DNA of 62,455 nucleotides from Promethearchaeota archaeon (GCA_030605085.1 JAUWBH010000012.1:1-62455); one strand, 5' to 3'; counted from the stretch's first letter, positions 1-9,261 are shown. Notes: generated by a model not told the origin, from the letters alone. Translations and numbers: made by a program.

Positions 1-191
1 GCAAAGTGATGACCAATAATTGGTAATCCTTCTTCAGCTTTTTGAATAACATTGGTTAGGGAAATTTCCAAGCCTTTTAATCCTTCTTTTAATACAGCCA
101 TTTCAGGATCTGGTACAATTCTCCAAACTAATTCATATGAATTCTTTATAACTTCCAATAACATATTATATGGAATAACTCTTTCTTTCAT
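1..191 (-). CDS. 2-hydroxyacyl-CoA dehydratase subunit, N-terminal part (partial)
   Basis: The N-terminal 63 residues of a minus-strand gene that runs out of the window at its left edge. The residues PDPEMAVLKEG and GLPIIGHHFA resemble the start of HgdA/HgdB-type 2-hydroxyacyl-CoA dehydratase subunits, which begin with a Gly-rich 'G.PviG' strand. The ATG at 191 is preceded by AAGGAG about 12 nt upstream. It lies 41 nt downstream of a second member of the same family, so the two would form the usual heterodimer that carries [4Fe-4S] clusters and dehydrates 2-hydroxyacyl-CoA (or, in the related benzoyl-CoA reductases, reduces an aromatic ring). The substrate cannot be told from this fragment. 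Confidence 0.6.
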   Translation of the reverse strand, partial: MKERVIPYNMLLEVIKNSYELVWRIVPDPEMAVLKEGLKGLEISLTNVIQKAEEGLPIIGHHF

Positions 192-232
192 TTTATTTCA
201 GCTCCTTGTTTTAACTCCAATTATTTTATCGT

Positions 233-1381
233 TTATTTTTCTATCATTTCTAAGAAAGCTTCTATTCGAGTTTGTAAACGTATTGTATCTGCTTGAAAGT
301 ATTCTCTGTCAATATTAAATACAGGAATATCCAAATCTTTCAATTCGTGTTCAAAGAGCATGTTATCGCAGCCATGAAGATCGCAATTATTTATTCTCTG
401 TAGAATAAGCCCGTCGACTTTTGCCCTTTTTATTTCACTCTTGAGAAAATTTAATCGTTTTTCGTGATCATCCATCATTCTTGGGCAAGACATTCTATAA
501 TATAAGCGTTTAGAAATATTTTCTAAGGGATCGCCTCCTATGTCAATATCATCTACAAAATTTCGGGTTCCAAAACATGAAAAATCAGAAACTATTAAAG
601 CACCAACGTTCTCAATTAGCTCAGTAAAATTAGTATCATCAATAATACTTCCAGCGAGCATTATTCTTTTATTATTTGTTTTAATCCCTTCACTATCTTT
701 TAATAAATTTAAAATTCGTTCTAATTCTTGATTTGCAATATCTTTCGGAATAGAACTGTTTGCCACAGAAATCTGTAAAGCCTGACTTCCAGTAAGTTTT
801 GGTACATCTTGTATTCTTAATTTATGAATCTCTCTCAAAAGCTTTCGATTCTCATTATATGTTTTTATCGATCCTTTAAGATCCTCATCAATTATTTCTT
901 TGATATTATAACTTCTTTCAATTTCTTCCTTTAATTCTTCAATTTCTTGTTTAAACCATTCAAATCCCGCTTTTGTTATAACATGAGGGATAGAAATATA
1001 AAAACGCGGAACTTTTTTTTTAAAACCTTCTCTATTAAACACTTTTAGATGAAATAATTCATACATTCGCCTTGTATGATCGCAGCTATTACAAATAAAA
1101 TACCCATCAAAAAAGTCAAAACCACCTTTTAAAGCCAAATCAAGTGAAGCTCTAACGAAACTACAAGTGAATCGTACCATATAAACATCTCCAAGTTCCG
1201 TACTATTATTTCCAGTTGCTCTTATTCTAAAAGGCAATAATTTTGCTGCGCATATTAATTCTTCAGGAATGTAAGTACAGTAATATCCGACAACTTTTTT
1301 GTTATTATTTTGCCATTCTTTAATATAGGAATTCATAATTGAATTCGAAACTTCAAGAAATGGATCGTTTTGTAAACTCAT
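233..1381 (-). CDS. 2-hydroxyacyl-CoA dehydratase / benzoyl-CoA reductase family subunit
   Basis: A 382-residue protein of the HgdB/FldC/BcrB family. Near the N terminus it has the family's 'GYYCTYIPEELICAA' strand (about residues 32-46). Cysteines that can ligate a [4Fe-4S] cluster follow at C73 and C97/C100 (CNSCDHTRR), with more in the C-terminal half (YRMSCPRM, NNCDLHGCDN). An upstream in-frame extension to 1426 exists, but the ATG at 1381 has AAGGAG 11 nt before it and fits family length, so I start there. It follows the upstream gene by only 4 nt, and the second dehydratase subunit comes 41 nt after it, so this is an operon. An ATP-driven activator (HgdC) is not in the window. The substrate is unknown. 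Confidence 0.85.
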   Translation of the reverse strand: MSLQNDPFLEVSNSIMNSYIKEWQNNNKKVVGYYCTYIPEELICAAKLLPFRIRATGNNSTELGDVYMVRFTCSFVRASLDLALKGGFDFFDGYFICNSCDHTRRMYELFHLKVFNREGFKKKVPRFYISIPHVITKAGFEWFKQEIEELKEEIERSYNIKEIIDEDLKGSIKTYNENRKLLREIHKLRIQDVPKLTGSQALQISVANSSIPKDIANQELERILNLLKDSEGIKTNNKRIMLAGSIIDDTNFTELIENVGALIVSDFSCFGTRNFVDDIDIGGDPLENISKRLYYRMSCPRMMDDHEKRLNFLKSEIKRAKVDGLILQRINNCDLHGCDNMLFEHELKDLDIPVFNIDREYFQADTIRLQTRIEAFLEMIEK

Positions 1382-1385
1382 ATTA

Positions 1386-1817
1386 TTAACTTTTCTCCTT
1401 GAATTTATACATTTTACGCTTGCCAATAGCTAAGCATCTAAATAATCTTATAAAGGATAATAAAAGTCCGTTAATTTTTACTCTTCTGGTAATTATATAT
1501 TTAAAGAATATTTTTAATAATCCAAAAATATTACTCTTCGTACATACAATATCACTCATTAAAGGAATTATCTTATCTCTCTTTACATCAATAATAGCAG
1601 TCGCTACTGGATTTTTAGCTCTTCCCATATTCGGTTCAAAATCGAATTTATTTTTTACAAGTACGAAGGTAAGATATCCATCTAATGCAGGGAAATAAAA
1701 TTCAATTTCTTGTCCCTCCCTTTTACCAACTTTTTGAAAAGATTCATCAAATCCGTATACATCAATTAATATTTTAGCTAACCTTGCGAAATTAAGTAGC
1801 ATAGCCTCATTAAGCAT
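1386..1817 (-). CDS. small SCP2-like protein upstream of the dehydratase
   Basis: 143 residues. The first two thirds (residues 1-75) look like an SCP2/sterol-carrier-type fold: an amphipathic start, then 'EIEFYFPALDGYLTFVLVKN' and a strand-rich stretch ending in a helix. Residues 90-143 are basic and hydrophobic (LLSFIRLFRCLAIGKRK). Its stop codon lies inside the ribosome binding site of the dehydratase gene 4 nt downstream, so translation is probably coupled. In this place it may bind acyl-CoA or lipid substrates for the dehydratase. That role is inferred from the fold guess and the operon, and the family assignment itself is tentative. Confidence 0.55.
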   Translation of the reverse strand: MLNEAMLLNFARLAKILIDVYGFDESFQKVGKREGQEIEFYFPALDGYLTFVLVKNKFDFEPNMGRAKNPVATAIIDVKRDKIIPLMSDIVCTKSNIFGLLKIFFKYIITRRVKINGLLLSFIRLFRCLAIGKRKMYKFKEKS

Positions 1818-1981
1818 GTTTTTTAATCTTAACTTTTTATTTAAGATTTGAGAATCAGAATCATCTGTTGTATTTATTTAATCCACCACGTAAAATCTTT
1901 TTATTATATTATTTATTACAGAATGGATGCATATGTAAATCTATAACCACCTTATTTAACTATTTTTAAATATTAAAAATT

Positions 1982-2176
1982 TCAATATTTATATATATTA
2001 TATTTAGTTTTTATAAATTTTATTTTTTTAATTGCAGAATTAAGTATTTCTTGCTTTAAATCAACCAAATCAACTTTAATTCCAGACTGAGCGTAAACCT
2101 GTGCAATGGAGTGTCCCATTGTACCTGCTCCTATGACCAAAACTTGTTGTATTTCATTTACATTCAAATTTATCAT
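1982..2176 (-). pseudogene. N-terminal fragment of a 3-hydroxyacyl-CoA dehydrogenase
   Basis: 64 codons encoding only the first beta-alpha-beta unit of a Rossmann fold: VLVIGAGTMGHSIAQVYAQ, then an acidic residue at the end of strand 2 (VDLVDL). This is the NAD-binding start of 3-hydroxyacyl-/3-hydroxybutyryl-CoA dehydrogenases, which are normally about 280 residues or longer. The reading frame ends in A+T-rich sequence (KTKYNIYKY) with no trace of the rest. It is a 5'-retaining remnant, unlike most other fragments in this window, which keep the 3' end. A functional miniprotein cannot be excluded. Confidence 0.75.
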
Positions 2177-2483
2177 CTTTTAATAAATTAATATTATTTT
2201 TTTTGCTATAAAGATTCGAATCCAAATCTCAAATAATTTTAAAAAAGCATATTGATTAAGGTATTTTATTAATAATTCTTTATTTTTATATATTAAAAAA
2301 GTGCTTAGTAAACACTTTAAATAATTTACTGTGCGTGGGAATTTACGCTTAAAGAATAGATTAAACTGGATTAAAACATATATAATCTTTTAGACAAATA
2401 AAATTAATAATATCTTTTAGATAATTAAAATTATAAATAATAATTATTCAAAAAAAATAATTATAAAATGAAGAGTGAATGAT
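2177..2483. promoter_or_regulatory. divergent intergenic region
   Basis: About 300 bases between the dehydrogenase fragment and the first CCG protein gene. It is very A+T-rich, with several TATA-like stretches (for example around 2380-2440), and must hold the promoter for the rightward CCG genes. I see no open frame, RNA gene or clear operator in it. Confidence 0.4.
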
Positions 2484-3512
2484 ATGTTTGATAAATCTCA
2501 TTGTGCGGAATGCGAAAACATTGACTGTATGATGAAATGTCAATGGATAAATTTCGAAAATGTTGAGGCAGCAAGAGTAGAAATCAATAAATTAATCAAT
2601 GAGGATAAAGAATGCAGAATATTAAAAGATTGTATGCTATGCTTTTCTTGTGATGAATATTGTCCCTATAATTCACATCCTTTTGACTTGATAAATGAAT
2701 TACAGGAAAGATTTCAATCTCAAAATATTTCACCTACAATCGCCCAGAACTCAGTTACTATATATGCAGCAAAGAGTGAATTTAAAGCAAGACCAATTGA
2801 TCCTGGAAAACCAATTTTGAATAAATGTGCATTCCCTAAAACTAATGCAAAAGAGATGAAAGGTTCTATGTTTGATGATCTACAGTCTGTGGGGGGTTTA
2901 CATTTTTTTTGCCAATTAGTATACCAACATGTTGCAAAACCTTCTATTATTAAAGAGCGCGTTCCAATTATTCTTGAAAACTTTAAAAAAACTGGAGTTT
3001 TAAAAGATACAGAAGTGATCTGTTGGCATGATGAATGCTATGGATTATATACATCCTATTGTCAAAGAAATAACATCGATGTACCTTTTAAACCCGTACA
3101 TATTTTCGAATATGTGTATAATTATCTTAAAGAACACGAATCTGAAATTACTAAGCTAAATTTAAAAGCAGCTTATCAGCGAAATTGTTCTAATAGATAT
3201 GTACCTGAAACTGATGAGATCCTCGATAATATATGTAAACTAATTGGAGTAGAGAGAGTCGCAAGGAAATATGATAGAGAAAATGGTTTATGTTGCGCAG
3301 CCCCCTTTGGGATGAGAGGGCATCCAAAATTGGTTCGGAAAACGCAGAATGACAATGTTCAAGATATGGTAGATCACGAAGCAGAAGTATGCATTTTCAA
3401 CTATCCCATGTGCAAAGACACTTTAGATCGGAAAGTAACCGGCAAGGGAATGAAATCTTATTTTATTAGTGATTTAGCGAGACTGGCTTTAGGAGAACAG
3501 TTGGATTATTAA
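2484..3512 (+). CDS. HdrB-like CCG-domain iron-sulfur protein, copy 1
   Basis: 342 residues. The N terminus has two cysteine groups (CAECENIDCMMKC, then CMLCFSCDEYCPY), which resemble a degenerate double ferredoxin motif. The C-terminal two thirds look like a CCG-type (HdrB/HdrD/GlpC) unit: CWHDECYG, NCSNR, CCAAPFGMRG and NYPMCK. Such domains bind a non-cubane or [4Fe-4S] cluster and pass electrons to or from thiols or flavoproteins. A GTG 9 nt further upstream is in frame, but the ATG at 2484 gives the same start as the paralog (MFDxSHC) and is chosen. It is in tandem with the next gene, 71 nt away. The partner oxidoreductase is unknown. Confidence 0.7.
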   Translation: MFDKSHCAECENIDCMMKCQWINFENVEAARVEINKLINEDKECRILKDCMLCFSCDEYCPYNSHPFDLINELQERFQSQNISPTIAQNSVTIYAAKSEFKARPIDPGKPILNKCAFPKTNAKEMKGSMFDDLQSVGGLHFFCQLVYQHVAKPSIIKERVPIILENFKKTGVLKDTEVICWHDECYGLYTSYCQRNNIDVPFKPVHIFEYVYNYLKEHESEITKLNLKAAYQRNCSNRYVPETDEILDNICKLIGVERVARKYDRENGLCCAAPFGMRGHPKLVRKTQNDNVQDMVDHEAEVCIFNYPMCKDTLDRKVTGKGMKSYFISDLARLALGEQLDY

Positions 3513-3583
3513 AAAAAATTTTAAAACTTCAAAATAATTAAATCTACTAAATAAAATCATAAAAATTGAAAAAGGTGGAGTAG

Positions 3584-4603
3584 ATGTTTGATAGTTCTCA
3601 TTGTTCCGAATGCGAAGACATTGATTGCTTAACCAGATGTCAATGGATGGATATCGATAAAGATACGGCAAGGGCTGAAATGGAAAAGATGATTAACGGG
3701 GAGGATTCTTTCGTTTTAAAAAATTGCGTTACATGCTTTGCCTGCGACGAATACTGTCCGTATGGCTCTCATTCATTTGATCTAATTACAGAATTGCAGG
3801 AAAAATATAATTCGTTAAATATTAATCCTTCAATCCTTGAAAGCACGGTAAAAAGGTTTGCTCCACATGATCAACTAAGACTAAAAGAAATTGATCCTAA
3901 TAAGCCTGTATTAAATAAATGTGGATTTGGTAAGGTAAACGTAGAAAATATGCAGGGGCAATTATTCGAAAATTTACAATATGTAAGTGGCCTCGATTTT
4001 TTTTGTAATTTAGTTTATCATCACTATGCAAGAGATTCAGTCATTAAAGAAAGAGCACCTATAATTATTGAAAATATTAAGAAGCAAGGCATTAAAGAAA
4101 TGATTTGCTATCATGACGAATGTTACGGATTTTGGGCATCATATTGCCCGCGAAATAATATAGAACTTCCGCCTGATTTTAAACCAATTCATATTTATGA
4201 ATATCTATACAATTATCTCAAAGATCATGAATCAGAGATTAAAAAGCTCAATATGAAAATGGCATACGAAAGAAGTTGTTCTAATAGGTTTATTCCTGAA
4301 GTGGATAAATGGGTAGATAAAATTTGTGAATTGATAGGCGTTGAGAGAGTTTCAAGAAAATACGATAGAGAAAATGCTATGTGTTGTGCTGGTGTATTTG
4401 CAACATTAGGCAAAAGTTCTTTAATGAGAAAAGCTCAGAATGATAATGTCAATGATATGTTGGAACACGGCGCTGAGGTATGCGTATATAGCTGTCCCAT
4501 GTGTAAGGAAAGTCTTGGTTCTAAAGCGAAAAGAAAAGGATTAAAAAATTATCTCCTCAGTGATTTATGTAGATTAGCTCTTGGAGAGGAATTAGATTAT
4601 TAA
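3584..4603 (+). CDS. HdrB-like CCG-domain iron-sulfur protein, copy 2
   Basis: 339 residues, colinear with the preceding gene and clearly its paralog. It has the same N-terminal Cys pattern (CSECEDIDCLTRC, CVTCFACDEYCPY), the same CYHDECYGFW, CCAGVFATLG and SCPMCK motifs, and the same end (LALGEELDY). The ribosome binding site AGGTGGAG lies 3 nt before the ATG. The CCG motif is more canonical here (CCAG, then SCPMC) than in copy 1 (CCAA, NYPMC), so the copies may have diverged in cluster ligation. It converges on the minus-strand GlcF-like gene. The likely role is electron transfer with a heterodisulfide-reductase-type partner. Confidence 0.7.
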   Translation: MFDSSHCSECEDIDCLTRCQWMDIDKDTARAEMEKMINGEDSFVLKNCVTCFACDEYCPYGSHSFDLITELQEKYNSLNINPSILESTVKRFAPHDQLRLKEIDPNKPVLNKCGFGKVNVENMQGQLFENLQYVSGLDFFCNLVYHHYARDSVIKERAPIIIENIKKQGIKEMICYHDECYGFWASYCPRNNIELPPDFKPIHIYEYLYNYLKDHESEIKKLNMKMAYERSCSNRFIPEVDKWVDKICELIGVERVSRKYDRENAMCCAGVFATLGKSSLMRKAQNDNVNDMLEHGAEVCVYSCPMCKESLGSKAKRKGLKNYLLSDLCRLALGEELDY

Positions 4604-4662
4604 AAAAGAAGTTAAATATTTTTTTATTTTTATTTCTAATTTTTCATATACATCCCTATTTC

Positions 4663-4742
4663 TTATTGATAAAAAACCTCAATAAGGTCAACAACTTCAA
4701 ATCCCTTGATAGATTTATCATTTTCGTTAGATAAATTTGTCC
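4663..4742 (-). pseudogene. duplicated 3' end of the adjacent CCG-protein gene
   Basis: Reading in frame past the TAA stop of the neighbouring minus-strand gene (4747-4749) gives a second copy of its C terminus: TNLSNENDKSIKGFEVVDLI, against TNLSDANDKFHMGFEVIDLI in the gene proper. It ends in its own stop at 4663. DNA identity is plain to the eye (for example aaggtcaacaacttcaaatccc at 4683 and aaggtcaataacttcaaatccc at 4788). This is a tandem duplication of the last 25-35 codons, now untranslated unless the stop is read through. Confidence 0.8.
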
Positions 4743-4746
4743 GATA

Positions 4747-5934
4747 TTAGGCTATTTCAATATCTAGCTGATCCAAGAGCTCTATAAGGTCAATAACTTC
4801 AAATCCCATGTGAAATTTATCATTTGCGTCAGATAAATTCGTTTTACAAAATGGACATACCGAAGATATAACGGTCGCTCCAGCTTCTTTAACCTCTTCT
4901 AAACGCTCTTTCGAGATTTCCACTGACCATTCAGGATATCCAATTTTCACACCGCCGCCAGCACCGCAACACCACGCGTTTTTTCTGTTTCTCTTCATTT
5001 CTACGAAATTAATTCCAAAAATTTGCTTATATACATCTCTCGGTTCTTCGTATAATCCTAAATGTCTTCCGATATGACAGGGGTCGTGGTATGTAACTGT
5101 CTTATTGTATTCGGATTTGAATTTTATCTTTCCTTCATCTAACAATTGCTTTACTAATTCTACTGAATGATATACGTCAATATCGTGTTCAACGCCTTGT
5201 TTAGCAAAATCCATTTTTAGCGTTCGATAACAGCCAGCACACGATGTAATTACTTTTTTAGCACCCGCTTCTTTAATTTTTTGGATGTTATAATTCATGA
5301 ATTCCTTTACGGGTTCTATTTGTCCAGTTCTTATAATTGGGCTTGTACAACAGTGTTCGTCGATTAAAGTGAAATTTAAATTAACTTTCTTGAGAAACTT
5401 TATAGTAGCATCCCTAAGATTTGTTTGTCGATAATTTGAAGTGCAACCTATGAAATAAACCCATTCCGCTTCGTCTGGCAAATCATATTTCCTTTTCAAT
5501 TCTGCGTTGTCAGAGTTCGGTTCTCCGTATGGATTGCAAAATCCTTGATTTGTTATGCGTTCTAACAACAATTTTTGCCTATCGGGACAAAATCCGCTTT
5601 TAACGGCTTCAGCTCTCGCAGCCTCTATAATATCGACCATAAAATCGTTAAATTTGTCAAACCTACAATTTTCCACGCAGTTTCCGCAAGTAGTACACGA
5701 GTATAAGATGTTTGCTAAATTCTGACTCCATTGAAGTTCACCGCTTATTATACTGTAAATCAACCACATTCTCCCTCCTGTACTATAAGTCTCAAAACGA
5801 TGCTTTTTATAACTAGGACAATTAAAATCAGTAAAATCAAAAGTAAACTTACAATAACCGCACCGGAAACACCTATGAACGATATTTTTCCAATCCTGTT
5901 CAGTATCTACAGTAATCTTTAAGGCACCTCCCAA
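4747..5934 (-). CDS. GlcF/HdrD-like iron-sulfur protein with two CCG domains
   Basis: 395 residues. The N terminus has cysteines CFRCGYC and then CTTCGNCVENC (two [4Fe-4S] sites, the first incomplete). Two CCG domains follow: HCCTSP with SCAGC, and WCCGAGGG with CPFC. This is the layout of glycolate or lactate oxidase iron-sulfur subunits (GlcF, LldE) and HdrD. It overlaps the end of the upstream FAD oxidase gene by 16 nt, so the two should form one GlcD/GlcF-type enzyme that oxidises a 2-hydroxyacid and passes electrons to a quinone or thiol acceptor. The only in-frame start in the overlap is a TTG; translation may instead begin slightly downstream of the GGGAGGTG site. A duplicate of its 3' end follows its stop codon. 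Confidence 0.82.
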   Translation of the reverse strand: MGGALKITVDTEQDWKNIVHRCFRCGYCKFTFDFTDFNCPSYKKHRFETYSTGGRMWLIYSIISGELQWSQNLANILYSCTTCGNCVENCRFDKFNDFMVDIIEAARAEAVKSGFCPDRQKLLLERITNQGFCNPYGEPNSDNAELKRKYDLPDEAEWVYFIGCTSNYRQTNLRDATIKFLKKVNLNFTLIDEHCCTSPIIRTGQIEPVKEFMNYNIQKIKEAGAKKVITSCAGCYRTLKMDFAKQGVEHDIDVYHSVELVKQLLDEGKIKFKSEYNKTVTYHDPCHIGRHLGLYEEPRDVYKQIFGINFVEMKRNRKNAWCCGAGGGVKIGYPEWSVEISKERLEEVKEAGATVISSVCPFCKTNLSDANDKFHMGFEVIDLIELLDQLDIEIA

Positions 5935-7301
5935 TTTCCTGGATTCATAATTCCATTTGGATCTAAAGTGTTGCGTATTGTTTTTAACAACATCTTGAAA
6001 TTAGGGTCCATTTTTTCAACGATTAATTTTTGACCCGATAGTTCTGCTTTCCATGGAATTCCTCCTAATTCTAACGCTAATTTGTTTGTTTCGTGTAATG
6101 CTTTTCTGGCCCTTTCCATGTCGTCGGGATCTGCTCTATTAAACGAATAAGAAAAGAACATTACGATAGTATGAGTCCCCCCTATGAGTCGAGAACCTAG
6201 CGTTGGCGGAATGCCGTATTTTTTTGCAATTTCGGCACCCTTCTCGTATGCTTCAGGAATCTTTTCTAAAGGCATAAACGCTCCGACATATTCGAATCTT
6301 CTACCTTTTCTAAAATCTGCAGCCCTCGCAGCGAATATAGGTTTATCTAAATACAGATCTACCATCCTTTGAGGGGCCTTCATATATCTTGCACCCGCCT
6401 TTCGATACAATCGCTTGAATATTTTTGTATTACGCTCTATATCTTCCTTAGATTCTCCCGTAATATATGTCATTATAAAAATATAGCCTTTCATCCACTC
6501 TGGTTTATCTTGTTTTCCAAGCAGAACATCTTCGGCTAAACCAGTTGCAGTTATCTGCGAGAGGAGGTTCGGGATCAATTTTGTGTCCTGCATCATCCCA
6601 AATATTATGTCTCTCATTTTTGGTTTTGGAAACAATTGAATAGAAAGTTTAGTAACAATCCCCATCGTCCCAAACGAGCTAATAAATAATCCAACTAGGT
6701 CAGGGATTGGGCCCCGACCAAACCAACAACAACCTGAAATTGCACAGGAACCAAATTTACAGATTTCTCCATTAGCTAAAACTACTTCTAATCCATTAAT
6801 CAATGCTCCATGGTCCCCATATCGCTGTGATAAATATCCTGAGCCATGAATTAATACATTTCCGGTTACTGTTGCGGAAGGAGGTGCATCCGGAACAGGA
6901 GGTTGTAACTCGGGATAATTCTCGTTCAGATGTGAAAGCAATTTTCCCGTAGTAACTCCCGCTTCTATAAGAGCATATCGGCTCATCTCGTTTATCTCGA
7001 GGATTTGATCCATTCTTTTCATATCTAAGACGATCCCTCCCTTAATGGGGATGATTAATCCACTAAGCGTCAAACCTCCGCCCATCGGTACTATTGGAAT
7101 CTTTTCCCTATTTGCGAGTTTTACAATTTTTTGAACTTCTCCAACTGTTTTAGGCAATACCACAAAATCAACACGCCGAGGTTTAGAAGCTCCGGGATCT
7201 TGAGAATAAATATACAAATCTTCAAGTTTATCAGTAGCGTAATCCTGTCCAACAATATCTTCTAAATTTTTTAATATTTCGTCCTTATTCAAAAAAATCA
7301 A
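5919..7301 (-). CDS. FAD-binding oxidase, GlcD/D-lactate dehydrogenase family
   Basis: 460 residues of the vanillyl-alcohol-oxidase/GlcD family. The FAD-binding part carries VVLPKTVGEVQKIVKLAN, the pyrophosphate loop PMGGGLTLSG and a second loop NVLIHGSGYLSQRYGDHG. The C terminus closes with the family motif DPNGIMNPGNW. It oxidises a 2-hydroxyacid (lactate, glycolate or similar) and hands electrons to the iron-sulfur protein encoded by the overlapping downstream gene. The exact substrate is not visible. The start is a TTG at 7301; a second TTG three codons later is equally placed after GTTGATT. It sits with the CoA-dehydratase genes, which suggests 2-hydroxyacid fermentation or oxidation. 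Confidence 0.85.
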   Translation of the reverse strand: MIFLNKDEILKNLEDIVGQDYATDKLEDLYIYSQDPGASKPRRVDFVVLPKTVGEVQKIVKLANREKIPIVPMGGGLTLSGLIIPIKGGIVLDMKRMDQILEINEMSRYALIEAGVTTGKLLSHLNENYPELQPPVPDAPPSATVTGNVLIHGSGYLSQRYGDHGALINGLEVVLANGEICKFGSCAISGCCWFGRGPIPDLVGLFISSFGTMGIVTKLSIQLFPKPKMRDIIFGMMQDTKLIPNLLSQITATGLAEDVLLGKQDKPEWMKGYIFIMTYITGESKEDIERNTKIFKRLYRKAGARYMKAPQRMVDLYLDKPIFAARAADFRKGRRFEYVGAFMPLEKIPEAYEKGAEIAKKYGIPPTLGSRLIGGTHTIVMFFSYSFNRADPDDMERARKALHETNKLALELGGIPWKAELSGQKLIVEKMDPNFKMLLKTIRNTLDPNGIMNPGNWEVP

Positions 7302-7562
7302 CTTTTTCTATAATAGTTGTTTAAATGCTAAAATTAGATTGTATTTATAATTTTCTAATATCATTACTTTTTACAGCGATTGTTTCACAAAACTGACGAA
7401 TGGTAAAAGCTCGATAATTTCAATGAAAGATTCAATTAGATTAATTATTTACAAACGATCAAAAATGCCAATAATTAAAAGTAATCGAATCATAAGTTAT
7501 TTTAAGCAAAATAAATTATAAAACAAAACTGTAAAAAAAATTTAAATCAAGTTTGATTTATC

Positions 7563-7997
7563 ATGACAGAAGACTATTTAAGAGGCCAAATTTCAGCAAA
7601 AGAGGATGAAATCACTAAGATAGAAGAGGAATCTGACAATGAATCTGCGGCTAAGGGGAAAGAAATCGAAGATGAGTTTAATCCTAAAATTGCCGATTTA
7701 AAATCCAAGTTAGAAAGTGAACAAGCAGCTTTAGATGAGGCTATTGAAAAATACAACGAATGGAAAGATAAAATGACTGAACAAAAAACTAAACTAAAAA
7801 ATATGACATCTGAATTAAAAGTACTTCAAAAACAAAAAGAAACTACTTTAAATAACAAATTAAAGGAAATCGAATCAGATAAAAAATCGAAAATTAAAGC
7901 AATTAACTCAGCAATTAAAGCCATTCAAAAAGAATTAAGAGCGTTGGAAAAAGCTGCTGCGAAAGCTGCCGCAGCAGAAGCTGCTAAAGAGGAGTAA
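7563..7997 (+). CDS. coiled-coil protein, function unknown
   Basis: 144 residues, nearly all Lys, Glu, Ala, Ser and Asp, with heptad-like spacing of hydrophobic residues through residues 8-130. The tail is Ala/Lys-rich (EKAAAKAAAAEAAKEE). No Cys and no membrane segment. It is preceded by a TATA-like tract and no clear ribosome binding site, so the mRNA may be leaderless. It is probably a long antiparallel or dimeric coiled coil. I do not recognise the family, and low sequence complexity would make similarity searches unreliable. Confidence 0.65.
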   Translation: MTEDYLRGQISAKEDEITKIEEESDNESAAKGKEIEDEFNPKIADLKSKLESEQAALDEAIEKYNEWKDKMTEQKTKLKNMTSELKVLQKQKETTLNNKLKEIESDKKSKIKAINSAIKAIQKELRALEKAAAKAAAAEAAKEE

Positions 7998-8205
7998 GGT
8001 TTTTAGAATTCAAGTTTACTTTTTCATCATTTTTCATCTTTTTTTTATTTTTTAATCGTTGTTTTAATGAAATAAACTTCATTAATAAAGAATTACAAGC
8101 TTTTTTATCGTTTTTAACATTATTAGTGTTTATATTATAACTATTATTATAACTCAATAACCCTATTACTGAACTTTAACGATTTCAAGAAAATTTAAAG
8201 TTAAA

Positions 8206-9261
8206 ATGACATATACTTTAAATCCGGAAAAAATATATGCTGATATTATAAATGGCAAACTAAATAAACCTGAAGCCATTGAGATGTTAATCTCTCTAAT
8301 AGACGAAAGCAACGATGCTCAAGTTAGAGCTGAATGCGTTGAGATTCTTGAAAGAATAGCCTCCAAAACAGATAGAGTTTTTAAAACAATAGAAAACTGT
8401 TTAATCTCTGACGAAAGTCCATTTGTTAGAAGCGCAGCCGTTAAAGCTATTGTTCAAAATTACCTTAAAGACGATTTAAGCTCGTTAAAATGGGTAATTA
8501 AAAACGATAAATCACCGATTGTATTGAAAACAATTTTTGATTTATTTGAGAAAATCGATACTCAGCAAATTAAACTCTTGAAAAAGGAGTTGATAAAAAT
8601 TATTGAGAGATTTGCTTCGGTTATTGGAGTTATTCCGGAAGAAGTAAACTTTTTTTTAGACTTGGAAGCTTTATTTGCCAAAGACAATAAGAATTACGAA
8701 ATCGATCTTAAGGCTTACAAAGATTATGAAAATTTGAGTAATGTTAAAAATGGCGAACCTTGGCTCGAAATAAGAAACAAACGCATCGTAGGATTATGTC
8801 TCAACTTCTATAATTGGAGATTTATAAAAAATAATCCTGAATACGTTGATTATCTTTCTAACTTAATGTATCTTAGACTATTTCTTACTTCGCTAAAAAA
8901 ATTAAATATAAATCGAGATAATATTCACCAAGTTCCTGAATCAATAGGTTCGTTAACCTCTCTAGAAAGGTTAGATTTAAGTCGAAACAATATTCAAGAA
9001 GTTCCCGAATCAATAAGTATGTTAAGTTCGCTAAAAACTTTAAATCTAAGTCGAAATCACATTAAAAATCTTCCCAAGTCAATAGGTTCTTTAATTTCAC
9101 TCAAAAGCTTAGATTTAAGCCGAAATTATCTCCAAAATATTCCCGAATCAATTAAGAATCTTAAATCTTTAACAGAATTAAGGATAGATAAAAACCAAAT
9201 CCAGACTATTCCCAACTCGTTAAAAGCGTTTTTAAATTTGCTTGAGAATTTTGTTGATTAA
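8206..9261 (+). CDS. HEAT-like and leucine-rich repeat protein
   Basis: 351 residues in two parts. Residues 1-150 are helical repeats of HEAT type (RAECVEILERIASK, SPFVRSAAVKAIVQNY, SPIVLKTIFDLFEK). Residues 210-345 are about five leucine-rich repeats of 23 residues with the consensus L..L..LDLSRN.I..IPESI (for example SLERLDLSRNNIQEVPESI). No signal peptide or membrane segment, so it should be a cytoplasmic protein-protein interaction scaffold. LRR proteins of this type are frequent in Asgard genomes. No partner can be named from the context. Confidence 0.8.
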   Translation: MTYTLNPEKIYADIINGKLNKPEAIEMLISLIDESNDAQVRAECVEILERIASKTDRVFKTIENCLISDESPFVRSAAVKAIVQNYLKDDLSSLKWVIKNDKSPIVLKTIFDLFEKIDTQQIKLLKKELIKIIERFASVIGVIPEEVNFFLDLEALFAKDNKNYEIDLKAYKDYENLSNVKNGEPWLEIRNKRIVGLCLNFYNWRFIKNNPEYVDYLSNLMYLRLFLTSLKKLNINRDNIHQVPESIGSLTSLERLDLSRNNIQEVPESISMLSSLKTLNLSRNHIKNLPKSIGSLISLKSLDLSRNYLQNIPESIKNLKSLTELRIDKNQIQTIPNSLKAFLNLLENFVD

